From: an uncultured Thomasclavelia sp.
GTDB lineage: Bacteria > Bacillota_I > Bacilli_A > Erysipelotrichales > Coprobacillaceae
Assembly (NCBI RefSeq): GCF_944324745.1
Contig: NZ_CALUXO010000081.1
Coordinates: 30,297 to 94,296 of the forward strand
DNA: 64,000 bases
Direction of reading: 5' to 3'
Translations under genes and position numbers: made by a program
The notes under the pieces: model-generated
Databases searched by the model: none
Told to the model about the DNA's origin: nothing
What the model saw: the letters and a program-made list of their open reading frames with translations, nothing else
Shown here: positions 7,948 to 17,529 of the stretch, piece after piece
How positions within the stretch are numbered: the first letter of the stretch is position 1
Layout: every line of letters starts with the position of its first letter

Positions 7948-10338
7948 ATGGATATTAGTTTAAATTTATTAAATAAATATGTAAAAGTTGATGATCAAGA
8001 TCCTCAAGAATTAGCCGATAAGATTACAGCAGTTGGTTTAGAGGTTGAAGGAATGCATCAGTTAGCTCATGGGACTAATATGACAATTGGTTATGTTAAA
8101 GAATGTACGATGCATCCTGATAGTGATCATTTAAAAGTTTGTCAAGTCGAAGTAAGACCAGGTGAAATTAAACAAATCGTCTGTGGAGCTCCTAATGTAG
8201 CGGCCGGGCAAAAAGTTATCGTTGCCAATCCGGGTTGTGACTTAGGAAATGGTTTTGTTATTAAAGAAAGTAAAATTCGTGGTCAAGAATCTAACGGGAT
8301 GATTTGTTCAATTGCTGAATTAGGACTTGATCAGCGTTTATTAAAACCAGAAGATAAAGATGGAATTCATGTTTTAGATGCTGATGCACCAGTTGGAAGT
8401 GATCCATTAGAATATATGGGATTAAAAGATACAATTTTGGAAATCGGTTTAACACCTAATCGTTCTGATTGCATGGCTTTAACATCTTTGGCTTATGAAG
8501 TAGCGGCAATTTTAAATCGTGATGTTACCTTACCTGAAATTAAACCAACTGGTAAAGAAGGTTCCGGAATCACTGTGGCAGTTGAAACCGATTTATGTCC
8601 ATTCTTTGGAGCTAAATTAGTAAAAGGGGTTACAACGAAAGAATCACCAGTCTGGTTACAAAATGCTTTAATCGCTAGTGGCATTAAACCAATTAATAAT
8701 GTTGTTGATATTTCTAACTTTGTGATGTTAGAGACAGGGCAACCAATTCATATGTATGATTATGATAAATTAAAACAAAAGTCTTTTGTTGTTAAAACTG
8801 GTTTTGATTGCAATGAAGTAATGTTAGATGGTGAAGAATATAAAATTGAGCCAAATGATATTATTGTCTCTACTGATGATGGTATTGGTTGTATCGCTGG
8901 GGTTATGGGAGCCGATAGTACTAAAATTGATGAAAATACGACTAATATTGTTATTGAAGCGGCTACTTTCAATGGTGCTGCTTTAAGAGAAACTGCTCGT
9001 CGTTTAAATTTATTAACTGATGCTTCACAGCATTATATCAAAGGAGCTTTAAATACAGCTAATTCATTAAATGTACTTGAAAGATGTGCTAATTTATTAG
9101 TTGAATTAGCTGATGCTAAAGAAGTATACCAAAGTGTTACTACAGATTTAAATGTAGTTGACCGTTATGTTGAAGTAACTACAGCTAAAGTTAATGGATT
9201 GCTTGGAACAAAGATTACTACTGAAGAAATTGCGCAAGTATTTAGTTCTTTAAAATTCCAATACACTTTAGATAATGACTGTTTTAAAGTTTTAGTACCA
9301 ACTTATCGTAAAGATATTACTATGGCGGCTGATTTAATTGAAGAAGTTGCCCGTATTTATGGCTATGATAAGATTCCAGCAACATTACCAGAAATGTCAA
9401 TGACTGTTGGTAAACGGACTGATGTTCAAGCCAAAAAACATTATTTACGGACATTATTAAAAGATCAAGGATTACATGAAACTATTACTTATACTTTAAC
9501 TTCCCCAGATGATGTTGATGACTTTAATTTGTTCCATCATAATGAGACAATTAAGTTAGCGATGCCGCTTGGTGAAGAAAGAAGTGTTACTAGAAAATCA
9601 GTAATTGGATCTTTATTACAGGTAATTAATTATAACCAATCTCATAATATTAAAGATGTTAACTTATTTGAATTATCAGGAACTTATTCAAAAGATACAG
9701 AGTTACAAAATCTGGCGATTGCTTGTTGTGGTGAATATAATGGTTTAGCTTTTAAACAGATTTCTTATCAGGCTGATTATTATTTAGTTAAAGGATTTGT
9801 AGAAACTATTTTCAAAAATTTAGGAATTGAAGAATCTCGTTATAAATTGGTTCCAGTTGAAAGTGATAATCAGGCTTTCCATCCAGGACGCTCTGCTTAT
9901 ATTAAAATTGGTAAAGAAATTATTGGGGTAGTTGGTAATATTCATCCATTAATGGAAAAGAAATATGATGTTAAGGATGTTTATATTGTTGAATTGAATC
10001 TTACTGCTTTATTAAATTTAAAAACTAGTAAAATTAAATTTAAAGATATTCCAATGTATCCATCAGTTAGCCGAGATATTGCATTGGTTATGGACAAAGA
10101 TATTCCTACTTATGATGTATGTCGTAAAATTGTTCAAGCCAGCAAGCAATTAGTTAAAGAAACTAACATCTTTGATGTCTATGAAGGTGAACATGTAGAA
10201 GCTGGTAAAAAATCAGTTGCCATAAATTTAGTTTTCCAAGATCCTAAGGGAACACTTGATGAAGCAACTGTTAATGCAGCAATGGAAAAAATCTTAGCTG
10301 CAGTAGCTAAAGATTTCCAGGCCGTACTTAGAGGATAG
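7948..10338 (+). CDS. pheT: Phenylalanine--tRNA ligase beta subunit
   Basis: The 796-residue beta subunit of PheRS. Domains in order: B1; EMAP/OB-fold tRNA-binding domain (about 40-150, with HPDSDHLKVC); B3/B4 editing domain (about 215-385); B5 DNA-binding-like domain (about 400-470); the catalytic-like core; and the C-terminal ferredoxin-like anticodon-binding domain (about 700-796, YPSVSRDIALV). Start: ATG 7948 behind AAAGGAG; a start 21 bases earlier lies within pheS and has no better site. It is under the same T-box control as pheS. Confidence 0.97.
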   Translation: MDISLNLLNKYVKVDDQDPQELADKITAVGLEVEGMHQLAHGTNMTIGYVKECTMHPDSDHLKVCQVEVRPGEIKQIVCGAPNVAAGQKVIVANPGCDLGNGFVIKESKIRGQESNGMICSIAELGLDQRLLKPEDKDGIHVLDADAPVGSDPLEYMGLKDTILEIGLTPNRSDCMALTSLAYEVAAILNRDVTLPEIKPTGKEGSGITVAVETDLCPFFGAKLVKGVTTKESPVWLQNALIASGIKPINNVVDISNFVMLETGQPIHMYDYDKLKQKSFVVKTGFDCNEVMLDGEEYKIEPNDIIVSTDDGIGCIAGVMGADSTKIDENTTNIVIEAATFNGAALRETARRLNLLTDASQHYIKGALNTANSLNVLERCANLLVELADAKEVYQSVTTDLNVVDRYVEVTTAKVNGLLGTKITTEEIAQVFSSLKFQYTLDNDCFKVLVPTYRKDITMAADLIEEVARIYGYDKIPATLPEMSMTVGKRTDVQAKKHYLRTLLKDQGLHETITYTLTSPDDVDDFNLFHHNETIKLAMPLGEERSVTRKSVIGSLLQVINYNQSHNIKDVNLFELSGTYSKDTELQNLAIACCGEYNGLAFKQISYQADYYLVKGFVETIFKNLGIEESRYKLVPVESDNQAFHPGRSAYIKIGKEIIGVVGNIHPLMEKKYDVKDVYIVELNLTALLNLKTSKIKFKDIPMYPSVSRDIALVMDKDIPTYDVCRKIVQASKQLVKETNIFDVYEGEHVEAGKKSVAINLVFQDPKGTLDEATVNAAMEKILAAVAKDFQAVLRG

Positions 10339-10365
10339 AGGTATTTTTGAAATACCTCTTTTTTA
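10337..10365 (+). terminator. Terminator of pheST
   Basis: A 10-bp stem AGAGGTATTT / AAATACCTCT with a 3-base loop is followed by Ts to 10365. It starts inside the pheT stop codon. Confidence 0.9.
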
Positions 10366-10368
10366 AAG

Positions 10369-11919
10369 ATGATTATTTTATTAATAGTAAGTATTGTTAT
10401 ATTAATTGTCTTAATTAAATTAGTTATTCGAATTATTTACAAAAATTATTTATATCAGCAGTTTACTAAGGCACCAGTTACTCAGTATCGTGAGTTGACA
10501 AAAGAATATTATCAGTTAAATCAAAAGGTAGCAATTGATGAAAATACCTTTCAAGATTTAGAAATGCCACAATTATTAAAAATGATCAACTATACTTTAA
10601 GTCCGATTGGTAATGAATATTTGTATAATTGTTTTTTTAGGCATTCTAATGATTTTAAAATTCAAGAATTAATTATCGAAAGATTGGTTAATCAAGATAA
10701 ATTAAAAGAAGCTATCTACTGTTTAAGAAAACTAGATAAAGAATATGTTCCAATATTATCATTGAAAGAGAAGTTGTTAAAATATCCCTATCGTTTTAAA
10801 TTATTATTTATTATCTTACCATTTATTAATTTAATCTTTTTAGGATTAGGGATCATTGATCATCAATATTTTTATATCCCAGTAGTCATTACAATAGCCT
10901 GTATTTTAATTAATTTTCAATTAAACGGACGCTATGAAACAGTTAGTTTACAAGTTGGTTCGATCAAGGATATCATTGTCTGCAGTGAAAAATTATTACA
11001 GTTAAAGCTCTATCCCGAAGATAAGCAACAAGAATTAAAAAAGGTACTTAAAGAATTAAAGAAATCATTTAAATTAAGCTATTATTTTAACTGTATTTCT
11101 TTTATTAATATTATTGGTTTATTAGATTTAATTAAGGCAATTTTATTAATTGATGTTATTCAAACAGCTTGTCTTGAAGCTAAAATTGATAAAATTAATG
11201 AAGAACTATTACAGTTGTATGATTTTATTGGTCAAATAGATACGAGTATTAGTGTGATGACCGTTCGGACCCTTTATCAAACTAGTATTCCGCAAGTACT
11301 TGATCAAAAAAAGATCATCATAAAAAATGGTTATCATTTATTGATTAAAAATCCGGTTAAAAACTCGGTTGTAATCGATAATAATGCGATAATTACTGGT
11401 AGTAATGCTTCAGGAAAATCAACTTTTTTAAAGATGCTTGGGGCAAATTTATTACTGGCCAAAGCAATGAATATTGCATTTAGTGAGCGGTTTCAATATT
11501 ATCCATTTGCTTTGATTACTTCAATTCATATGAAAGATGATTTAGAAAATGGTTATAGTTTTTATGTTCAGGAAATCAAACGATTGAAAAAGATTACTAA
11601 CCGTGCTAAAAGTGAATGTTGTTTAGTTTTGATTGATGAAATACTAAAAGGAACTAATGAAACTGAACGGCTAGTTATTGCTCATAGTATCTTAAAATTT
11701 TTATTTAGTTTAGATTCATTAACGATTGTATCGACTCATGATATATCTTTAACCAAGGATTTTGAAAATGTTGCTAATTATTGTTTTAATGATATTAAAA
11801 GAAATGATGAAATTGTTTTTGATTACTTGATCAAAGATGGAATTTGCAGTACCGGAAATGCGATTGCTATTGTTAAATCGATGGACTTTGATCCTAAAAT
11901 AATTGAGATGTTAGAATAA
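10369..11919 (+). CDS. MutS-related ATPase with membrane helices
   Basis: The 516-residue protein carries only the core and ATPase part of MutS (domains III and V): a helical lever region (about 170-300), Walker A GSNASGKSTFLKMLG at about 344-358, Walker B region CCLVLIDEILKGTNETER and a switch His in VSTHD. Mismatch-binding domains are absent. Instead it has hydrophobic helices at residues 1-22 and about 140-180, so it is probably membrane-bound and not a mismatch repair protein. Its function is unknown. The ATG lies 3 bases past the T-run of the pheT terminator and has no evident SD. Confidence 0.82.
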   Translation: MIILLIVSIVILIVLIKLVIRIIYKNYLYQQFTKAPVTQYRELTKEYYQLNQKVAIDENTFQDLEMPQLLKMINYTLSPIGNEYLYNCFFRHSNDFKIQELIIERLVNQDKLKEAIYCLRKLDKEYVPILSLKEKLLKYPYRFKLLFIILPFINLIFLGLGIIDHQYFYIPVVITIACILINFQLNGRYETVSLQVGSIKDIIVCSEKLLQLKLYPEDKQQELKKVLKELKKSFKLSYYFNCISFINIIGLLDLIKAILLIDVIQTACLEAKIDKINEELLQLYDFIGQIDTSISVMTVRTLYQTSIPQVLDQKKIIIKNGYHLLIKNPVKNSVVIDNNAIITGSNASGKSTFLKMLGANLLLAKAMNIAFSERFQYYPFALITSIHMKDDLENGYSFYVQEIKRLKKITNRAKSECCLVLIDEILKGTNETERLVIAHSILKFLFSLDSLTIVSTHDISLTKDFENVANYCFNDIKRNDEIVFDYLIKDGICSTGNAIAIVKSMDFDPKIIEMLE

Positions 11920-11948
11920 AATCGGAGTAGCTAATTACTCCGATTTTA
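11917..11948. terminator. Bidirectional terminator between the MutS-like gene and tmcAL
   Basis: A 13-bp perfect stem TAAAATCGGAGTA / TACTCCGATTTTA has a 6-base loop. Both convergent genes end inside it (TAA 11917-11919 on plus, stop at 11935-11937 on minus). Confidence 0.92.
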
Positions 11949-13083
11949 TTATTGGTATGCTTTTGTATTCTGCTTCGATCAACTGCTGGGGCTTTTTTGA
12001 TAGACATGATAATAATTTAGTGGCTTTAAATTCTAAATCTAAAGCTGGATGACGATAGCTCGAAAAATTAGTTACGAGCTGATATTGACAGCTTTTTTTG
12101 ATATGGTTTAAGTATTGTTGTCCTCTATGATTCATTTTTAAAATACGTATATAATCAATCTGTTTTGCCTGGTTAATTATATCTTTAGTATTGTTCATTA
12201 AGATATGAACCAGCATTCTTTGGATTCTGGATCTAGTATAGCGCTTAGAAGTAAGACTAGTGACTAATTCATCCATGTTTTTAGCATTGATGATTTTTTG
12301 AGTCAGCAGGTTTTCAATTCCTTCATCAACTAGATGGATTTGCTGCAGATTTTCTTTAGAACTGGTTAGAATGTTATAGCGAAGATAAGGAAATAAATCA
12401 TCGAAAAAATAAAATTCTTGATAGTCCTGATAGTTTAACAGCTGACTGGAAATCGGCTGCTTGTTTTTTAAAGCATGGCGAATAGCACTGGCAGAACTAA
12501 TTGATTCAATTGCCAGGCTATGATAATTATTGGTCCGTTTAATACAATGTAGCTTAATTGGATAGTCATGGTTAATTACTTCTTTAACATATGCTAATCC
12601 CAGTAAATCATTGGGGGTAGTAACTGTCTGGTGCATTAAAATTGACAAAGCCTGATTGCAGGCATCAGGATATCGAAGACCAAGTTGCATTTGTTCTTTG
12701 ACTAATAAATCGTATTGTTCTTGATGCTCTTTTATTGTTTTAGCAATGTTGATAAATTGTTCAATATCACCAGTTTCACTGCCAAAAACAATATCACTGA
12801 CTTGTAATTTATGTAACAGATCAATCGATCCATAGGCAAAATAGTCAGCACTTTGAACACTATAAACAAATGGTAATTCAATAACTAAATCAACACCATT
12901 TTTAATGGCAATTTGACTACGAGTCCATTTATCACTGATTGCTACTTCGCCACGTTGTGTAAAATGGCTAGACATTATAGCAATGGTTACATCTGGAGCC
13001 ACTAATGCTTTAGCCTGGTTTAAATGGTATAGATGGCCTAGATGAAAGGGATTATATTCAACAACAAGACCTAATACTTTCAT
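11935..13083 (-). CDS. tmcAL: tRNA(Met) cytidine acetate ligase TmcAL (YlbM family)
   Basis: A 382-residue nucleotidyltransferase-fold protein. The N-terminus LVVEYNPFHLGHLYHL holds the HxGH motif of the fold; VEYNPFHxGH is typical of TmcAL/YlbM. Family work shows that TmcAL activates acetate with ATP to make N4-acetylcytidine at the wobble position of elongator tRNA-Met. SD AGGAG is 7 bases before ATG. It is the last gene of a three-gene minus operon, 15 bases after the ThrE-type exporter small subunit, with which no functional link is known. Confidence 0.9.
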   Translation of the reverse strand: MKVLGLVVEYNPFHLGHLYHLNQAKALVAPDVTIAIMSSHFTQRGEVAISDKWTRSQIAIKNGVDLVIELPFVYSVQSADYFAYGSIDLLHKLQVSDIVFGSETGDIEQFINIAKTIKEHQEQYDLLVKEQMQLGLRYPDACNQALSILMHQTVTTPNDLLGLAYVKEVINHDYPIKLHCIKRTNNYHSLAIESISSASAIRHALKNKQPISSQLLNYQDYQEFYFFDDLFPYLRYNILTSSKENLQQIHLVDEGIENLLTQKIINAKNMDELVTSLTSKRYTRSRIQRMLVHILMNNTKDIINQAKQIDYIRILKMNHRGQQYLNHIKKSCQYQLVTNFSSYRHPALDLEFKATKLLSCLSKKPQQLIEAEYKSIPIIKSE

Positions 13084-13098
13084 GATCGTTCTCCTATG

Positions 13099-13542
13099 TT
13101 AAGCTGATTTATAAGTAAGTTTTTTTATAACTTTAAAAATTGTTGATACAACTAAAATAGCTAAGGCCAGGCTAAGGGATATACCAATTGTATTTAAGAA
13201 ACTATCTAAAAACAATTCACTGTTTCCTTGGATGCTATAAAGCATTGTGGTATAAATTCCTCGTCCTGGAACTAGCGGGAAACAGCCTATAATTAAAAAG
13301 ATGGTTGCCGGAGCTTTTAAAATTCGCGCTGCCGTTTCAGCAAAAAAAGCAACAACGCTCATTGCTAAAAAATACGCGGTCATTTCACTGGCAAAATTTA
13401 AACAGATTAAATAGATAGCATAGCCAATTGAACCACCTAATGCCGCAATTATACTAAATTTAGGATGGTAATGAATTCTAAAAATAAAACCAAAACCAAT
13501 ACAAGCAATAAAAGCACTTAAACATTGAATAACTCCTAACAT
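13099..13542 (-). CDS. Threonine/serine exporter family protein, small part (YjjB-like)
   Basis: A 147-residue integral membrane protein with four or five helices and the motif GCFPLVPGRGIYTTMLY, typical of the C-terminal half of ThrE (YjjB, DUF3815). In one-gene ThrE exporters this half is fused to the part encoded just upstream; here they are split, as in E. coli yjjP/yjjB. Its SD AGGAGGA lies at the end of the upstream gene, one base separating the frames. The substrate (amino acid or dicarboxylate) cannot be read from sequence. Confidence 0.87.
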   Translation of the reverse strand: MLGVIQCLSAFIACIGFGFIFRIHYHPKFSIIAALGGSIGYAIYLICLNFASEMTAYFLAMSVVAFFAETAARILKAPATIFLIIGCFPLVPGRGIYTTMLYSIQGNSELFLDSFLNTIGISLSLALAILVVSTIFKVIKKLTYKSA

Positions 13543-13543
13543 T

Positions 13544-14293
13544 TTATCCTCCTAAGATCATTGTCATTGTTCCAGCACCGATAGCAATAAAAACCGCAAT
13601 TAATAAGGCCTCTAACATTCTAGCTGTACCTGAAATATAATCACCACCCATAATATCTCGAAAACTATTAGTAATCGCAACACCAGGAGTTAAAATCATT
13701 AAACAGCCAATAATTATCGCATCACTATTGATTGTTAATCCCCAGTTTCGGGCAACAATAGCTAAAAACGTAATCAGCATACTTGAAAGCAGGGTACTGA
13801 CTAGATTGTTGATCTCGAGTATTTCCATCAATAAAATAAAAAAATACAAGATAAACCCAATAAATAATGCGACGATTGTTTCACTTAAGCCACCACCAAA
13901 AAAAGTCGTAAAGAAGCCGCTGCCGATACCATAGCCCAAAAAGACTAAATAATAATTAGTTTTGATATTATTGATTCGTTTAATTTCTGCTTGTAGATAA
14001 CTAATATCTGGTTTATTTTGACAAACATAGCGAACTAGATTGTTTAATTCATAGATCTTATCTAGATTGATCCGATTTTGTCGACTTCGTTTTGATAATG
14101 TATATGAAAAGTCATTATTGTTTTTTACACTTAATGTAAAATAAGATGGCAAAGCAAAGACATTGACAAATTCATAACCATAGCTTTGACACATTCTAGT
14201 TAATGATTCTTCTACTCGATAGATTTCTGCTCCGTATTTAAGTAATAAACGACCAATTTCTCCAATTGAATCGATTAGTTTTTTATCTTCCAT
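13544..14293 (-). CDS. Threonine/serine exporter family protein, large part (YjjP-like)
   Basis: A 249-residue protein of the ThrE N-terminal (DUF1212, YjjP) family: a soluble N-terminal domain of about 115 residues with GRLLLKYGAEIYRVEESL, then four or five membrane helices including the GGDYISGTARMLEALL segment. It is first in the operon with the YjjB-like half and tmcAL. SD GAGGTGA precedes the ATG at 14293. Together the two halves probably make one exporter. Confidence 0.88.
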   Translation of the reverse strand: MEDKKLIDSIGEIGRLLLKYGAEIYRVEESLTRMCQSYGYEFVNVFALPSYFTLSVKNNNDFSYTLSKRSRQNRINLDKIYELNNLVRYVCQNKPDISYLQAEIKRINNIKTNYYLVFLGYGIGSGFFTTFFGGGLSETIVALFIGFILYFFILLMEILEINNLVSTLLSSMLITFLAIVARNWGLTINSDAIIIGCLMILTPGVAITNSFRDIMGGDYISGTARMLEALLIAVFIAIGAGTMTMILGG

Positions 14294-14314
14294 ATTTCAC
14301 CTCAATCATTCAAG

Positions 14315-14343
14315 AGTATATCATGAAAATAATTTTTTTAATA
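14315..14343 (-). promoter_or_regulatory. Promoter of the ThrE-type/tmcAL operon
   Basis: On the minus strand an extended -10 TGATATACT (TATACT at 14315-14320) lies about 20 bases upstream of the SD. The -35 position holds only TATTAA, a weak match. Read by eye. Confidence 0.45.
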
Positions 14344-14405
14344 GCATAAACTATTGTAAAAATTTAAACATTTCATGCAAAGAGACTGATTCTAATGATA
14401 GTAGA

Positions 14406-14434
14406 TTTCTATTCACAACTATTTATGCTATAAT
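14406..14434 (+). promoter_or_regulatory. Promoter of the DUF1848 gene
   Basis: An extended -10 (TGC then TATAAT at 14429-14434) has a weak TTTCTA 17 bases upstream. Confidence 0.55.
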
Positions 14435-14466
14435 TTGACTTGCCAGTGATGATGGAGGAGGTTTTA

Positions 14467-14484
14467 ATGAAAGAAGATGGATGA
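14467..14484 (+). other. Five-codon mini-ORF ahead of the DUF1848 gene
   Basis: The best SD of the region, GGAGGAGGT at 14454-14462, serves ATG 14467, which reads M-K-E-D-G and stops at TGA 14482. The DUF1848 ATG at 14491 is in the same frame behind two stops (TGA, TAA). Ribosomes that stop here could restart at 14491, so translation may be coupled. That it is translated is inference. Confidence 0.4.
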
Positions 14485-14490
14485 GAGTAA

Positions 14491-15408
14491 ATGATTTTAC
14501 AAGTATCAAGCCGCAGTGATATCTGTGCAATGTATCCCCAGTGGCTGATTAATCGTTTAAAAGCTGGCATGGTTATGGTACGTAATCCATATAACGAACA
14601 TCTGGTAAGTAAAATTAATCTTAGCCATGAGGTAGTTGATTGTATTAGTTTTATGACTAAAGATCCATTGCCAATGTTACCATATTTAAAAGAAATCGAT
14701 CAATTGAAATATCAGTATTATTTTATGGTAACCATTACTCCATATGATAATGATCTGGAAACAAATTTGCGACCCAAATTAGAAATTATCAAAACTTTTA
14801 GAAAGTTAAGTACTATGTTAGGAAAAAAACGGGTGATTTGGCGTTATGATCCCATTTTATTAAATGCCCGTTATACCAAAGAGTTTCATTATAAGATGTT
14901 TGATAAGATGTGTGCCCTTTTATATCAATACACGGAAATAGTAATTATTAGCTTTATTGATATTTATCAAAATATTTCTGGTTTATTTGATGAAATAAAT
15001 GCAGCTGATGTTATGGATTTGGCAGCAAAGTTAGGAAAAATTGCCAATAAATATCATTTAAAGATACAAACTTGCAGTGAAAAATATCATTTAGAACAAT
15101 TTGGAATCCAGCATGGCAGTTGTTTAGATCGTCATTATCTCGAAGAGTTGATCGGCGGAAAATTAAAGATCAAAAAGAATCAAAATAGAAAACATTGTCA
15201 TTGTGTTGCCAGTATCGATATCGGTGCTTACAATAGCTGTTTAAATGGCTGTAAGTATTGTTATGCAAATAAGCAAAATGTTTATCATAATGTTTTACAA
15301 CATGATAAAAATAGCCCTTTACTTATCGGCTGGCCAACAAGTGAGGATAAAGTGGTTAATCGAAAGGTAACTTCTAATATTGATCGGCAAATTCAATTAA
15401 AAATTTAA
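14491..15408 (+). CDS. DUF1848 family protein (radical-SAM-like Cys cluster)
   Basis: The 305-residue protein matches DUF1848 in its start (MILQVSSRSDI, then VMVRNPYN), the WRYDPI segment (about 131-136) and a C-terminal Cys cluster CHCVASIDIGAYNSC...CKYCYAN that resembles a radical-SAM or Fe-S binding site. The biochemical function is not established. Chosen ATG 14491 has only a weak GATGAG upstream, but a strongly initiated 5-codon mini-ORF ends just before it. It stands alone between the divergent ThrE/tmcAL operon and the PBP gene. Confidence 0.85.
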   Translation: MILQVSSRSDICAMYPQWLINRLKAGMVMVRNPYNEHLVSKINLSHEVVDCISFMTKDPLPMLPYLKEIDQLKYQYYFMVTITPYDNDLETNLRPKLEIIKTFRKLSTMLGKKRVIWRYDPILLNARYTKEFHYKMFDKMCALLYQYTEIVIISFIDIYQNISGLFDEINAADVMDLAAKLGKIANKYHLKIQTCSEKYHLEQFGIQHGSCLDRHYLEELIGGKLKIKKNQNRKHCHCVASIDIGAYNSCLNGCKYCYANKQNVYHNVLQHDKNSPLLIGWPTSEDKVVNRKVTSNIDRQIQLKI

Positions 15409-15435
15409 ACAAAGATTAAATTACAGCAATCTACT

Positions 15436-15464
15436 ATATAATATAGTAATCGCTATGCTATAAT
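15436..15464 (+). promoter_or_regulatory. Likely promoter of the class B PBP gene
   Basis: An extended -10 (TGC TATAAT, 15459-15464) has no good -35 box 17 bases upstream (ATATAA). Confidence 0.5.
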
Positions 15465-15488
15465 TGAAAAAGGAAGGAAGGGAAGAAG

Positions 15489-17480
15489 ATGTTTTTAAAG
15501 AATAAACGAAATTTAATTATTATTGGGGCTGTAGTCGTTTGTTTGATCGTCGCTGCTGTTCTTTTCATTTTTATCGGTGGTAAAAGTGCTGAGGATTACG
15601 TGACGGATTATTTTAATCTCTTAAGTAAGAAAGATTATTCACAAATGTATGAAATGTTAAGCGATGATTCCAATGTTGATCAAGATACATTTGAAGAAAG
15701 ATACGCCAATATTTATAATGGTATCGAAGCTAGCAATTTTAATTTGGTAATCAATAGCGTTGAAGATGATGTAGTTGATTATAGTTTAACGATGGATACT
15801 GTTGCCGGTGAAGTTACTTCTAACAATCAGGTTACTGTTGTAGATGATAAACTGGTTTATAATGAAGGATTAATTTTAGAAGGATTAGAAAGTAATTATC
15901 GGGTTCGGATCTTAACTGATAATGCCAGCCGGGGACGTATTTTAGATCGTAATGGTCAAGAACTGGCTACTCAGGGTGAAGCTTATTCAGTTGGATTAGT
16001 TCCAGGAAAGTTAAATGGTGAAGCTGATTATGATCGGATTGCTTCAATGTTAGGAATAACTAGTGATGATATTCGTGATGAAATGTCAGCTTCATGGATC
16101 AAAGACGATTCATTTGTACCAATCAAAGAAGTAGCTAGAGATAGTGAAGGGCAAGCTTTAATTAGTCAGCTAATTACTATTCCTGGTGTTAAAGCGAATA
16201 CAATTACGGTTCGTTATTATCCTTATGGGCAGGCCACGTCCCATTTAACAGGATATTTGCAGCAAGTAACAGCTGAAGATTTAAAAAATCATGAAGGTGA
16301 AGGTTATAGTGAAAGTTCTTTAATTGGACGTAGTGGTATTGAAGCCGCTTATGAAGCTGATTTAAGAGGTAGTGATGGCAAAGAGATTCGAATCGTTGAT
16401 GAAAATAATGATTTAGTTAAAACAGTAGCTAAAAAAGAAGTAACTGATGGAAAAGATATTACTTTAACAATTGATGTTTCATTACAACAGGCATTGTATA
16501 ACGAATATCAAAATGATCAAAGTGCCTCAGTTGCCATGAACCCAGAAACTGGTGAAATATTAGCTTTAGTATCAACACCGTCATTTTCAAGTAATGATTT
16601 TATTTTAGGTTATACTAATGAACAATGGCAGGCTTTAAATGATGATGCCAGTAAACCGTTGACTAATCGTTATCGGGCTACTTTTGTTCCTGGTTCTAGC
16701 ATGAAACCAATTACTGGAGCTATCGGCTTAGATTCTGGAGCCATTGATGCCAATGAAGATCTTCAGGCACAAGACCGTTGGCAAAAAGATTCTAGCTGGG
16801 GTAATTATTATGTAACAACATTACACGCTCCAACGCCTAATAATTTAAGAAATGCGTTAATTTATTCGGATAACGTTTATTTCGCTAAAGCAGCGACAAA
16901 TATTGGTTCTGATGATTTGATTGCTGGTTATGATAAATTACAAATTGGTTCTAAAATTCCATTTGAACTAGCATTAACTAAATCACAGTACCAAAATGAA
17001 GCTGGAGATTTTGATGATCAACAATTAGCTGATAGTGGTTATGGTCAAGGAGAGTTACTGATGAATCCAGTACAGTTAGCATCTATCTATACGGCTTTCT
17101 ATAACGAAGGAACAATTGTGGCTCCTTATTTAGTTATGGGAAATGAACCAGATAGCCCTTGGGTTGAAAATGCTTTTACCGCTAAGACTGCTAATACGAT
17201 TAAAGATGATTTAATTGGAGTTATTAGTGATAGTAATGGAACAGGTCATGCAATTTATCATAGTGATATTGAATTAGCTGGAAAAACGGGGACTGGTGAA
17301 ATTAAAAGTTCTCAAGATGATACAACTGGTAGTGAAATTGGTTGGTTTACAGTGATGACTACTAACAGTGATAATCCAATTTTAATTACAACAATGGTTG
17401 AAGATGTTAAAGATCGTGGTGGTAGTGGATATGTTGTTGAACATATGCAAACACCATTAAATAATTATTTATATCGTTAA
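15489..17480 (+). CDS. Class B penicillin-binding protein with MecA-type N-domain
   Basis: A 663-residue peptidoglycan DD-transpeptidase. It has one N-terminal membrane helix (about 9-30), an NTF2-like MecA_N domain (about 33-135), a dimerisation domain (about 150-320) and the transpeptidase domain. Active-site motifs: SSMK (about 402), SDN (about 460) and KTGTG (about 598). The fold order matches PBP2a/PBP3 of staphylococci and PbpC of Bacillus, which are not division-specific. That it lowers beta-lactam affinity cannot be inferred. SD AGGAAGGAAGGGAAG precedes ATG. It is a single-gene unit ending in a terminator. Confidence 0.93.
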   Translation: MFLKNKRNLIIIGAVVVCLIVAAVLFIFIGGKSAEDYVTDYFNLLSKKDYSQMYEMLSDDSNVDQDTFEERYANIYNGIEASNFNLVINSVEDDVVDYSLTMDTVAGEVTSNNQVTVVDDKLVYNEGLILEGLESNYRVRILTDNASRGRILDRNGQELATQGEAYSVGLVPGKLNGEADYDRIASMLGITSDDIRDEMSASWIKDDSFVPIKEVARDSEGQALISQLITIPGVKANTITVRYYPYGQATSHLTGYLQQVTAEDLKNHEGEGYSESSLIGRSGIEAAYEADLRGSDGKEIRIVDENNDLVKTVAKKEVTDGKDITLTIDVSLQQALYNEYQNDQSASVAMNPETGEILALVSTPSFSSNDFILGYTNEQWQALNDDASKPLTNRYRATFVPGSSMKPITGAIGLDSGAIDANEDLQAQDRWQKDSSWGNYYVTTLHAPTPNNLRNALIYSDNVYFAKAATNIGSDDLIAGYDKLQIGSKIPFELALTKSQYQNEAGDFDDQQLADSGYGQGELLMNPVQLASIYTAFYNEGTIVAPYLVMGNEPDSPWVENAFTAKTANTIKDDLIGVISDSNGTGHAIYHSDIELAGKTGTGEIKSSQDDTTGSEIGWFTVMTTNSDNPILITTMVEDVKDRGGSGYVVEHMQTPLNNYLYR

Positions 17481-17488
17481 AAAGATAG

Positions 17489-17522
17489 AAAGACAATGGG
17501 TTTTAGGCCATTGTCTTTTTTT
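17489..17522 (+). terminator. Terminator of the class B PBP gene
   Basis: An 11-bp stem AAAGACAATGG / CCATTGTCTTT around an 8-base loop ends in a T-run to 17522. Confidence 0.92.
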
Positions 17523-17529
17523 GGTAATA

